The notes below the pieces were generated by a model. It did no database searches, was not told the origin of the DNA, and saw nothing but the letters and a program-made list of their open reading frames with translations. Shown here piece by piece: positions 36,830 to 44,841 of a stretch of DNA of 64,000 nucleotides (position 1 is its first letter; every line of letters begins with the position of its first letter). The stretch is from an uncultured Clostridia bacterium (GTDB taxonomy: Bacteria > Bacillota > Clostridia > Peptostreptococcales > Anaerovoracaceae), in assembly GCA_945928865.1 (NCBI GenBank), contig CAMENZ010000005.1:1-64000 (forward strand). Reading direction: 5' to 3'. The position numbers were made by a program, and so were the translations under genes.

Positions 36830-37918
36830 TTATCTTATATACACTTTATTCACATATTCAGAAGTAGCTAACTTGAGCATAGCACCATATTCAACCTTAA
36901 AAGATATAATATCTCCTACACGATATGCATTTTTGGATTTTGTTACATCTAAGATAGTATGGTCTGATGAGCCGCCTAAAATTTCTATGTCAGAATCTAG
37001 CGGAATCATTCCACCTAAATCAGTATCCTGCTTACCTATCCCTATTATAGCACGCTTAATTACACCACGATCTTCATAATATGGTTTTTCACCAAAAGCA
37101 TCTACACCGACTTCGCCAATAGGAAGAGACGGCTTTTCTTTAAGCTCTACAATCTGAGCTTCTAAAATCAAAGCATCATCTGTAGTTCCTTCTAACTTGG
37201 TTCCATAAGCAGTATCATTTCCCAAAAGGAAGGATTCGCCTAATCTTAAGTTTGTAATGCCTTCAGGCATTTCTCCCTTACCTACTAAATAAATGGAAGA
37301 AGAGTTTCCACCGGAAACCATATTTAATTTAATATTAAACTTTTCTTCAATCTTTCCGGCAATTTCAACCAAGCCGCCGAGATTATCAGATTTTGGAATA
37401 ATCGCACCATAACAAGTAAGGTTTACACCTATTCCATAGAGATTAATATTTTCCAGCTTAAGAATTTCTTCAACAGTCTTGAAAATTTCCTCTTCATTCT
37501 GGAAGAAGATACCTTCTCTAAGGTCTCCCATATCAACCATTAGAAGCACATTATGAGTTTTGCTCTGCTTTTTAGCCTCTTCATTTAGTAACTTAATAGT
37601 AGAAAGCTCTGAGTTGAAGCTTAAATCAACATTTTTAATCACTTCTTCAATTTCGCAATGCATTGGAATTCTAAGAAGTACAGTCATCTTATTATTAGCA
37701 TGAGCCCCATCAACATAGGTAGCAATATTTTTAACTCTTGAATCCGCCATAAAATCTACAGCAGGATGTTTTGCCACCATTTGAGTCATTTCTTTGTCAG
37801 CAGCTAAGCCCTTAGTTACTATCATAAGAGACATTTTACCCTGCTCTTTAGTAATTTTAGCAACCCCGTTAATATTGGATTCTAACTTCTTTAGGTCAAT
37901 TATAAGTCTTGGATACAT
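36830..37918 (-). CDS. orr: Ornithine racemase
   Basis: Racemises L-ornithine to D-ornithine with PLP, the first step of the reductive/oxidative ornithine fermentation, because OraSE acts on the D form. The 362 residues belong to the alanine racemase N-terminal family: LIIDLKKLESN, candidate PLP lysine in IVTKGLAADK, LMVDMGDLREGIF, GVDAFGEKPYY and GSSDHTILDV. Its place as the last gene behind the aminomutase and its reactivase supports the assignment over alanine racemase. GGAGAG precedes the ATG. A terminator follows. A paralogue is at 2117-3211. Confidence 0.9.
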   Translation of the reverse strand: MYPRLIIDLKKLESNINGVAKITKEQGKMSLMIVTKGLAADKEMTQMVAKHPAVDFMADSRVKNIATYVDGAHANNKMTVLLRIPMHCEIEEVIKNVDLSFNSELSTIKLLNEEAKKQSKTHNVLLMVDMGDLREGIFFQNEEEIFKTVEEILKLENINLYGIGVNLTCYGAIIPKSDNLGGLVEIAGKIEEKFNIKLNMVSGGNSSSIYLVGKGEMPEGITNLRLGESFLLGNDTAYGTKLEGTTDDALILEAQIVELKEKPSLPIGEVGVDAFGEKPYYEDRGVIKRAIIGIGKQDTDLGGMIPLDSDIEILGGSSDHTILDVTKSKNAYRVGDIISFKVEYGAMLKLATSEYVNKVYIR

Positions 37919-37945
37919 CTTCTTTTCTCTCCTTTTACATTTAAT

Positions 37946-39751
37946 CTATCTCTTTTTTCTATAACCACAATGGGTTCTAAAACAAGTATCACATTCGTTA
38001 CTGCAATTAGGCTTTCCATCCACTTCGCCACAGGCTCTCATAACATGAGCATTGACAGTTTCACATTTTGCGGCAAAATCAGCTCCCCCGACCTTATCCT
38101 CAGTCCCACTCTTATTTTCCTGCAAATGATCCGCAGCACGCGTCATGGCTCTATCCTTTTCCAAAGCTTCCTTCTTAGCTGCTTCCACATCTTCGCGAGT
38201 AGCTCCACCTATCTTTTCATTCAAAGCCTCTTTATAATCACTAAGGTCATATCCCATTTCTTCCATAGCCTTCATGTGAGCCTTATGCTCTTCTTCCTTA
38301 GCCACTCTTGCTTCGGTCATTTTGCGAAGTTCTTCTACAAAGATGTCCTTATGTCCCTCAGTTTCTCTTTCCTTAAGCTCCATCTCAAGGCTGTTAGCTA
38401 AAAGTTTTATAGCTCCCTTTCTATGAGTTTTAGAAAGAACCCCTATGGAAGCCATAATATAATCATTATCTACCAAAATCTTCGCAGCCTCAGGTGGATA
38501 AAGTTTCATACCTGTTTCATTATCATGTGCTATCTTTTCCATAAGCTCAACTCTATGTGGGAGTCTAGTTAATGCACCACCAGTACCAACTATATATTTT
38601 ATTTGAGTCAAGTCCTTACCCTCTGCTAAAGTCTGTCTGCCAGATGGACCATATACATAACGAATAGTTCCCGCATGTCTCTCAACAGCTCTTAAAACAG
38701 CCTCTTCCGTAAGTCTCTCTACTAACTTAAATTCATCTTCCGTCTTAGGAATTGCTACATAACTTTCTAAAGTCTTATCTAAGTCAATATTAAGCTTCGT
38801 ATCACATTCCTTTCTAAGTTTTTCCTCGCCGATAGACTCTATAACCTTCATTCTGTTTACAAAAACTCCCAAGTCTCCTTCTACAGTTCTCTTAGCCTTA
38901 GGCTCTGGTGCCGTCAAAATTCTAGCCACTGCATCTGAATCTTCTGTAACTGCATGAACGTCTGTAGTCGCCCCACCTACGTCAATAGTCATAACATCGC
39001 CTATACAATCATATAAAAGCTTAGTACATTCCATAACCGCACCCGGTGTAGGGATAATAGGCCCATTTACCATATCCCTCACATGCTCCATACCTGGTGC
39101 ATGAATAATATGATCTTCAAAGGCATCCTGAATAACCTTTCTACAAGGCTCTACATTCAATTGGTCAATTTTAGGATAAACATTATCCACTACATAAAGA
39201 TATTGCCCACTTTCCTCATCAAAGATAAGTCGCATTTCCTCTTGGTTTTCAATATTTCCTGCATAAACCACAGGTGTATTTAACCCTAAAGTCCTTATCA
39301 TCTCTGCATTATATATAGCCGTATCCCTCTCTCCAAAATCCACACCGCCGGCGATTAAAATCAGATTAGGGTTTATTTCTTTAATTTTAGCTAAATCACT
39401 TCTTCTAAGCCTACCTACAGTTATGTTGTGAATAATACCTCCTGCACCTAAAGCTGCTTCCTTAGCCGCCTTAGCTGTCATATCATACACTAAACCGTGA
39501 ACTGTCATTTTAAGACCACCGGCTGCGGAAGAAGTAGCGAGCATTTCGTTATACTCTAACTCATCTATTCCCATCTTAGCCTTTAAATCATCAATAGCTC
39601 CCTTAAGCCCTATTCTCACATCACCTGCCATTACAGATGTGGGCGCCTGCCCCTGAGCCCAAAACACAGGATGGTCAGAATCCAAGTCCTTAAAAGCATT
39701 TACAACCGTTGTAGTGGAACCAATTTCCGCTACTAAAACATCTACTCTCAT
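37946..39751 (-). CDS. GlmL/MutL-type reactivating ATPase of ornithine aminomutase (OraX-like)
   Basis: A 601-residue ASKHA-fold protein of the MutL/GlmL family found next to B12-dependent carbon-skeleton and amino mutases. It starts with the phosphate-loop VLVAEIGSTTTVVNAF and has the second ATP motif MTIDVGGATTDVHAV. The C-terminal 60 residues are cysteine-rich (AKCETVNAHVMRACGE, then CSNECDTCFRTHC), possibly metal-binding. The likely role is exchange of damaged cobalamin in OraE, inferred from the family and from its place between oraE and orr. Its ATG overlaps the stop of a decayed acetyltransferase frame, and AAAGGA lies before it. Confidence 0.85.
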   Translation of the reverse strand: MRVDVLVAEIGSTTTVVNAFKDLDSDHPVFWAQGQAPTSVMAGDVRIGLKGAIDDLKAKMGIDELEYNEMLATSSAAGGLKMTVHGLVYDMTAKAAKEAALGAGGIIHNITVGRLRRSDLAKIKEINPNLILIAGGVDFGERDTAIYNAEMIRTLGLNTPVVYAGNIENQEEMRLIFDEESGQYLYVVDNVYPKIDQLNVEPCRKVIQDAFEDHIIHAPGMEHVRDMVNGPIIPTPGAVMECTKLLYDCIGDVMTIDVGGATTDVHAVTEDSDAVARILTAPEPKAKRTVEGDLGVFVNRMKVIESIGEEKLRKECDTKLNIDLDKTLESYVAIPKTEDEFKLVERLTEEAVLRAVERHAGTIRYVYGPSGRQTLAEGKDLTQIKYIVGTGGALTRLPHRVELMEKIAHDNETGMKLYPPEAAKILVDNDYIMASIGVLSKTHRKGAIKLLANSLEMELKERETEGHKDIFVEELRKMTEARVAKEEEHKAHMKAMEEMGYDLSDYKEALNEKIGGATREDVEAAKKEALEKDRAMTRAADHLQENKSGTEDKVGGADFAAKCETVNAHVMRACGEVDGKPNCSNECDTCFRTHCGYRKKR

Positions 39752-40055
39752 AATATATCCTTTCTATCAAAATATTCTTTCCTTAGCATTGAGTAAATTA
39801 TCTGATCAAGATAACCTCTCTCCGCCTTATAGTTCTATCTAAGTATGCCGTCTTTATGCATACCCAGACTTTCATATAAATTTATGCCAACAATATTGTC
39901 CGGATAAACATCCAGCCAAAATCTATTTATTTTCAAATTTTCAAAAGCTTCTTTTAGTAAAGCCTTAACCCAATCTCACCCTCTATTATATTCATATCTA
40001 TATTACCATCTTCATCATCATAAGTTACAATCAAGTTATTCCAAGGAGTTATGCC
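39748..40055 (-). pseudogene. Decayed GNAT-family acetyltransferase, 3' part
   Basis: The minus strand between oraE and the reactivase encodes the remains of an N-acetyltransferase. One frame carries WVKALLKEAFENLKINRF and LDVYPDNIVGINLYESLGM, the typical acetyl-CoA-binding and C-terminal region of GNAT enzymes, then GILR, an in-frame TAG, and the continuation NYKAERGYLDQIIYSMLRK up to a TGA that overlaps the next ATG. Upstream, NNLIVTYDDEDGN lies in another frame, so there is at least one frameshift. The N-terminal half is missing. It cannot make a functional protein as it stands. Confidence 0.75.
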
Positions 40056-40065
40056 ATTTTCCTAG

Positions 40066-40285
40066 GATTTTGTTGCACAAAATCTTCATATCACAATTAT
40101 TGTACAACATTTTCCAGAAATTTACAATTCTGTACAATGATTTTCTTTCAGTTTTTTCCATTTAATAATCGCTTCTACTTTTATTCCGGCAAAATCCGCC
40201 CCAGCCATTTTCGAAATCAATTTCCTAATCGACTCGCCAACAACCCACAGCAATCGCCGCCCCAAACCTTCGCGACTATAAAATA
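40066..40285. other. Gene-free part of the oraE-reactivase gap
   Basis: No intact gene. A minus-strand frame open from about 40302 down to about 40120 carries KLISKMAGADFAGIKVEA without a good start or ribosome binding site. Its GC content is higher than its surroundings, and it contains one GCGGATTTTG word at 40190. It may be part of a dispersed repeat or a gene remnant. Confidence 0.3.
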
Positions 40286-40325
40286 GGGAACGGGCCAAGC
40301 CCGTCCCCTAGGGGTGCGTACGCAC
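40286..40325 (-). terminator. GC-rich palindrome cluster after oraE, possible terminator or attenuator
   Basis: Three adjoining dyads: a 10-bp stem GGGGACGGGC / GCCCGTTCCC with a three-base loop (40286-40308), the perfect palindrome CCCCTAGGGG (40305-40314) and the perfect palindrome GTGCGTACGCAC (40314-40325). On the minus strand the strong stem is followed by TATTTTAT, a weak T tract, about 65 bases after oraE. Confidence 0.5.
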
Positions 40326-40370
40326 AAATACATATAGACTTACATTCTTACTAACAGTAATCAGTTAGAC

Positions 40371-42584
40371 TTACTTGTCTCCTCTTCTTCTCTGTCTTTC
40401 TTCTGCTAAGAATGTAGCAACATCGATACCGTGGGAGTTTCTTCCGAATCCCATGTCTACACCTGTCTTAACAGCTTCTTCAGGAATAACCTGAGTACCA
40501 CCACCACAGATGATGATCTTATCTCTGATACCCTTTTCTACTGCAAGTTCATGAAGTCTCTTCATATTCTTGTAGTGAACGTTATCGTGAGAAATAATTG
40601 TAGATGCTAAGATTGCTTCTGCATTTTCTTCGATACATGCGTCAACCATCTTTTCTACAGGGACAGAAGTTCCAAGGTAGATACATTCGATACCCCACTT
40701 TTCAATTCCGCCGTGCTTGATGTTGATAATTTCACGCATACCTACGGAGTGTTCGTCTTCACCAACTGTACCGCAAATAACCTTCATGTGTGAATGTCCT
40801 TCGAATTCAGCATAAAGTTCCTTGTCTGTTAAGTAATGTGGTTCCGGTGGAATTACTAAAGAGTTAAGATCGATATCAAAGTTTACTCTACCCTTAAGTT
40901 CGATTCTTGTAGCTTCAGCATCCTGCATTACTTCAGCAGAAATAACTTCAGGATCTTCTAAGCCTAACTTAGCTCCTAATTCAACAGCTGCAGCTTCAGC
41001 AACACGCTTGTTGATAGGTAAGCACATTGTAAGCATTACAACTCTATCTCCACACCATTCAACTTCAGGAGTGATGCAGTCGCCGGTTCTGTACTTAGCA
41101 ACCTTTTCAAGTCTTGCATTTACGCTATCTGTTTCATCTAATTCATCAATGTAAACAATCTTGCTTCTGTCTTCGAAAGTACAACCACCGATTAAAGCAG
41201 CCGGATCTTCCGGATTTCCGCCGTACTGAGCCACATTGTTATATCCATAGTGAGCAGTTACAGGAGCCATGTAGTCTTCATCTCTTTCGAAAATAAATCC
41301 AACACCTACGCCGCCTTCGATTTTACGCGCGATACCGTCTCCGTTTCTTTCAGGATACTTAGCAGAGTCTACGAAGAAACCTTCCTGAACCGCTTTGAAA
41401 TATCCACCAACTTCTACGATTTCTTCCATGTAAAGAAGTGCTCTTTCCTTAAGATCTCTTGCTGTTTCTCTTAAAGGACCATCCTTCTTGAGCTCAATCA
41501 TATCCATGATACCATCTAAGCCGATAAGAGTCTGTTTTGCTGTATCACAAGCTTCGATGTTATAAATATGCCAAGGAACGTTTCTTCCTTCGTCAGGTGT
41601 AATTGTAGACTGAATGTCAGCTCTTGTAAGTTTTGAGATGAACATATTCATTACATGAGTTACTGTAGCTTCTCTAGCGGAAGACTGAATATACTTAGTG
41701 TTCATCTGAGCTCTCATCTTATATCTATCACAGATGTCTCTTAAAGCTACTGCATAAGGTAAGTCCATATACATACATGGAGCAGGAGTAGCTGTAGGAG
41801 GTACTGTTGATAAAGAAATGTTAGAAGGCTTAAGTCCAACTTTTTCAGAGAATCTGGAGTTAATAGCGTGCTGAACGATAAGTTCAGGCATTACTTTCCA
41901 AGCTTCTCTAGCTGTTGCGTTAGCATTATGAGCTCCGTCTATCTGTAAGATTTCAGCCCATGCCATAATCTTCTTGGATTCGCAAGCGTCTACGAAAGAT
42001 CTTACCATGTTAACGTCTCTATAAAGTACATTATACTGAGGGTCCTGGTGAGCTCCGTTGATACCTTCTTCTGCGAAAAGAACTGCAACGTCCGGTCCTG
42101 CAACTCCTGATACATAGGAGTGGTAGTTAATTGGACGACCAACTTCATCTTCAATCATATCAAGAGCTTTTCTCTGTGCTCTGATTTGCTTTCTTGTAAT
42201 AGGAACACCACCGATACCCTGTGGAGTACCTTCCATAAGTCCGTCAATGTGAGACTGACCCATGTGTCTGATAACCATTATATGGTCAGCACCATGCCAA
42301 GCACCCATTCTCATTCTTCTGATATCGTCTTCAAATCTACCGGAAGCGATTTCAGTTGTAATAGTCTGCATTGGTTGAGGGTCTACGTCTTCCATAAATT
42401 TAGCTGGAGGAAGTGGAACTCCCTGCTTTAAAGGCTTAGAAATTTCGTGGTACTCAAAAGGTCCCATGTGCTGATTTTCAGCTCTTTCTCTCCAAACCCA
42501 ACCTCTTCTTCTTGGCTCATACTTGTCAAGGTCCTTAAGAATATTGACAACATCAAGCTTTTCATTTCTCTTTAATTCTGTCAT
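40371..42584 (-). CDS. oraE: D-ornithine 4,5-aminomutase, large E subunit
   Basis: Catalytic subunit of the adenosylcobalamin- and PLP-dependent enzyme that moves the 5-amino group of D-ornithine to C4, giving 2,4-diaminopentanoate. The 737 residues have a TIM-barrel N-terminal part (from about residue 100) and a C-terminal cobalamin-binding Rossmann domain with the DxHxxG motif as EDEHSVG. Eleven residues after its histidine is the lysine of NIKHGG, the spacing known for the PLP lysine of the characterised enzyme. It lies one base after oraS, and its AGGGAGG site is inside the oraS end, so synthesis is coupled. Codon use (many C-ending codons) suggests high expression. Confidence 0.97.
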   Translation of the reverse strand: MTELKRNEKLDVVNILKDLDKYEPRRRGWVWRERAENQHMGPFEYHEISKPLKQGVPLPPAKFMEDVDPQPMQTITTEIASGRFEDDIRRMRMGAWHGADHIMVIRHMGQSHIDGLMEGTPQGIGGVPITRKQIRAQRKALDMIEDEVGRPINYHSYVSGVAGPDVAVLFAEEGINGAHQDPQYNVLYRDVNMVRSFVDACESKKIMAWAEILQIDGAHNANATAREAWKVMPELIVQHAINSRFSEKVGLKPSNISLSTVPPTATPAPCMYMDLPYAVALRDICDRYKMRAQMNTKYIQSSAREATVTHVMNMFISKLTRADIQSTITPDEGRNVPWHIYNIEACDTAKQTLIGLDGIMDMIELKKDGPLRETARDLKERALLYMEEIVEVGGYFKAVQEGFFVDSAKYPERNGDGIARKIEGGVGVGFIFERDEDYMAPVTAHYGYNNVAQYGGNPEDPAALIGGCTFEDRSKIVYIDELDETDSVNARLEKVAKYRTGDCITPEVEWCGDRVVMLTMCLPINKRVAEAAAVELGAKLGLEDPEVISAEVMQDAEATRIELKGRVNFDIDLNSLVIPPEPHYLTDKELYAEFEGHSHMKVICGTVGEDEHSVGMREIINIKHGGIEKWGIECIYLGTSVPVEKMVDACIEENAEAILASTIISHDNVHYKNMKRLHELAVEKGIRDKIIICGGGTQVIPEEAVKTGVDMGFGRNSHGIDVATFLAEERQRRRGDK

Positions 42585-42585
42585 T

Positions 42586-42948
42586 TTACTTACCTCCCTT
42601 GAAAGCTGCTGAAACTACATCCCAACCTTCGCCTTTAGCCAATTTAATGCTAGCTTCTCTGATTGTAATGTTTTCAATTTTTGATAATTTGTATACGCAG
42701 TGTCCTGCACCTTTACCCATTAAACCATGATCGATACAATGGTTTACAATAGGCATGCAATCTAAAGAAGATACTCCCATCCTTAAAAGTACTGATCTTT
42801 CAACTGATGGAGTTGTGTTCTTCTTTCCTAATTCAAGAAGTGGATCTACTACCATATCGGTAAGTTCCCAAAATCTTGCGTAAAGTTCTTCGTCTGTAAG
42901 ATTAGCAATATGCTGTCTTCTTACGGCGAAATCGTCTTCTCTTCTCAT
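42586..42948 (-). CDS. oraS: D-ornithine 4,5-aminomutase, small S subunit
   Basis: Small partner of OraE, 120 residues, as in characterised ornithine aminomutases. Features include RRQHIANLTDEELYARFWELTDMVVDPLLELGKKNTTPSVERSVLLRMG (in the first half) and the C-terminal KLAKGEGWDVVSAAFKGGK. The frame is open to 43041, but the ATG at 42948 is the true start: it begins with MRREDDF as expected, has AAGGAG upstream, and the extra codons come from the intergenic palindrome region. A 102-base spacer with a 36-base dyad separates it from ortB. The next gene, oraE, starts one base after its stop. Confidence 0.95.
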   Translation of the reverse strand: MRREDDFAVRRQHIANLTDEELYARFWELTDMVVDPLLELGKKNTTPSVERSVLLRMGVSSLDCMPIVNHCIDHGLMGKGAGHCVYKLSKIENITIREASIKLAKGEGWDVVSAAFKGGK

Positions 42949-42991
42949 CCTTTTTCTCCTTATAGTTAGTTTACTATTTTTTAGATTAGTC

Positions 42992-43027
42992 CAAAATCTG
43001 CCACGGCAATTGCCTCGGCAGATTTTG
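42992..43027 (-). repeat. 36-base near-perfect palindrome between ortB and oraS
   Basis: CAAAATCTGCC and GGCAGATTTTG are the outer arms and GGCAATTGCC is the centre, with two mismatched positions per side. Both arms are copies of the recurrent word GCAGATTTTG. There is no T run, so it is more likely an RNA-processing or regulatory hairpin than a terminator. Confidence 0.75.
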
Positions 43028-43050
43028 CACCATGATAACAATTTTATAAA

Positions 43051-44460
43051 TTATAATAAGCCTTCTGCTTCTAAAGCAGCCTTAACATAATCAACATTTT
43101 CCTTAATTTCTTCAGCTAAGAATACTAAGTCAGCTTCTGTTGGCTTAACGCCTGATTTCTTAACAGCTTTCTTAACTAAAGATTTCTTAAAGCGGTTAAT
43201 ATCAGCTTCTTTGCACTTAATAAGTTCAGGGCTTGATGGAAGAATTACATTAGTTCCCGGCTTATCTTCATCAGGGTTACCAAATCTAACATCGATACCG
43301 TTTTCTTTTGCGAAAGCAAGCTGTGGCTGAATATGTTTTCCTGCACCTGTGTACTCAGTTTCGGAAACTACTAAAATTGCATCTTCAGGAAGTTCCTGTG
43401 CTAAGGAGAATGCAGCTGCTAAAGCTGTATTTCCTGCAGGTCCTCTTTCGATACCTTCAAGGTTAGCTAACATTTCTGTCATGTACATTACTTCACCCTG
43501 AGTTGTAGTTACATATCTATCCATATATCTAAGCGGTCTTGCAGCTGAACGAGGTACATCACTATGGTCAGGATCTGTAGCATAAGGTACTCCGAAACCG
43601 GTATGTCCTGTTGTGCAAGATTTCTTGTTAAAGTCAACATCAGATGCCATTGAAAGACCTGTTAAGTCGATAGATGCTGCTACGATATCAGCCTTGCAAC
43701 CGGCCTTAATTAAGCCTCTTGCAGTACCTGTTACCATTCCACCACCTGCAGTAGTACATACTACCATATCCGGGTCTTTTCCTAATTTTTCACGACACTG
43801 CATAGCGATTTCATAACCTAAAGTTTCAACACCTGCGATACCGAATGGTGAATAAAGGGAAGCATTGAAATAACCTGTGTCTTCTAAGATTGAAAGGAAT
43901 GAATAAAATAATTCAGGTCCTACTGTAAGCTGAACAACTTCAGCTCCTAAAGCTTCACATTTTCTAGCCTTTTCAACGATTTCAGGCTGTCCAACTCCCT
44001 TAGAGTCGTAACATTCCTGTACGATGATACACTTTAAGCCCTGCATAGCAGCCTGAGAAGCAACTGCAGCACCGTAGTTTCCGGATGTAGCAGCCATAAC
44101 TCCCTTATAGCCTAATTTCTTAGCATGAGCAACTGCACAAGCAGCTCTTCTATCCTTAAAGGAACCGGAAGCATTACAAGCTTCGTCTTTAACGAAGATT
44201 CTAGCACCGAATCCCGGTTTAGCATATTTTCTTGCTAAAGCTGTAATATTTCTTAATTCTAAAAGTGGTGTGTTTCCAACACCGTGTAATCCCTGGATTC
44301 TTTCGATTTCTTCTAATGTATAATTAGTAGCCTTCATTAAAGCATCGTAATCGAAAGCTATTGGGGAAGTTTCAAAATCTGCATAATCAAGACCTAATGC
44401 AGCCTTCTGGATTTCATTAGATCTACCCATTACGGATTGATAGTCTTTAGCTAATGTCAT
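43051..44460 (-). CDS. ortB: 2-amino-4-ketopentanoate thiolase, beta subunit (OrtB)
   Basis: PLP subunit of the thiolase that cleaves 2-amino-4-oxopentanoate with CoA into acetyl-CoA and D-alanine. The 469 residues are a fold-type II PLP enzyme (threonine synthase-like): candidate Schiff-base lysine in ASGSFKDRRAAC, the asparagine loop ATSGNYGAAVA, the glycine-rich phosphate site TTAGGGMVTG and a C-terminal SETEYTGAGKH. Its ATG overlaps the ortA stop in a TAATG junction, so the two subunits are made together. Codon use is of the highly expressed type. The assignment rests on the family and the complete cluster. Confidence 0.95.
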   Translation of the reverse strand: MTLAKDYQSVMGRSNEIQKAALGLDYADFETSPIAFDYDALMKATNYTLEEIERIQGLHGVGNTPLLELRNITALARKYAKPGFGARIFVKDEACNASGSFKDRRAACAVAHAKKLGYKGVMAATSGNYGAAVASQAAMQGLKCIIVQECYDSKGVGQPEIVEKARKCEALGAEVVQLTVGPELFYSFLSILEDTGYFNASLYSPFGIAGVETLGYEIAMQCREKLGKDPDMVVCTTAGGGMVTGTARGLIKAGCKADIVAASIDLTGLSMASDVDFNKKSCTTGHTGFGVPYATDPDHSDVPRSAARPLRYMDRYVTTTQGEVMYMTEMLANLEGIERGPAGNTALAAAFSLAQELPEDAILVVSETEYTGAGKHIQPQLAFAKENGIDVRFGNPDEDKPGTNVILPSSPELIKCKEADINRFKKSLVKKAVKKSGVKPTEADLVFLAEEIKENVDYVKAALEAEGLL

Positions 44461-44765
44461 TATTCTTCACCTCCGAACTTCATGATTTCTCTAAGCTGTC
44501 TGTCGATTTCAATAATTTCAGGTACGAATACGCCATAGCTGTGAGTGTAATATGGTGTTTCTTCAATTAAAGTTCCCTTTTCAAGACGACCTACTGCAGT
44601 CTTAACAGTTACAACATCGCCAACCTTTGCAGTTTCGTCCTGTAAATATCCCTTAGTCCATTGTTCTAAATCACATTTCTTAGTATCGTCAGGTAATTTA
44701 GCAGTTCTTTCTTCTGCCTTCAAAACGACACTATGAATGCGAACCCAATCACCTTTTTTAGCCAT
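44460..44765 (-). CDS. ortA: 2-amino-4-ketopentanoate thiolase, alpha subunit (OrtA)
   Basis: Small subunit of the OrtAB thiolase, 101 residues, the usual size. It contains WVRIHSVVLKAEERTAKLPDDTKKCDLEQWTKGYL (first half), then VGDVVTVKTAVGR and the ending YGVFVPEIIEIDRQLREI. It has no recognisable catalytic motif of its own. The family role is to complete the thiolase with OrtB. It lies 76 bases after ord, a gap occupied by a strong hairpin, and it overlaps ortB by one base. TAGGAG precedes the ATG. Confidence 0.94.
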   Translation of the reverse strand: MAKKGDWVRIHSVVLKAEERTAKLPDDTKKCDLEQWTKGYLQDETAKVGDVVTVKTAVGRLEKGTLIEETPYYTHSYGVFVPEIIEIDRQLREIMKFGGEE

Positions 44766-44800
44766 TTTAATTTCTCCTAATTCTCTTTTCTATATAATAT

Positions 44801-44825
44801 GTGGGGCAAAATCTGCCTGCCCCAC
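44801..44825 (-). promoter_or_regulatory. Hairpin between ord and ortA
   Basis: A perfect 8-bp stem (GTGGGGCA / TGCCCCAC) with a nine-base loop that includes part of a GCAGATTTTG word. On the coding strand it is not followed by a T run, so a role in partial termination or RNA processing that sets the ord:ortAB ratio is more likely than full termination. Confidence 0.5.
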
Positions 44826-44841
44826 ACATCTTTTTTTATAA

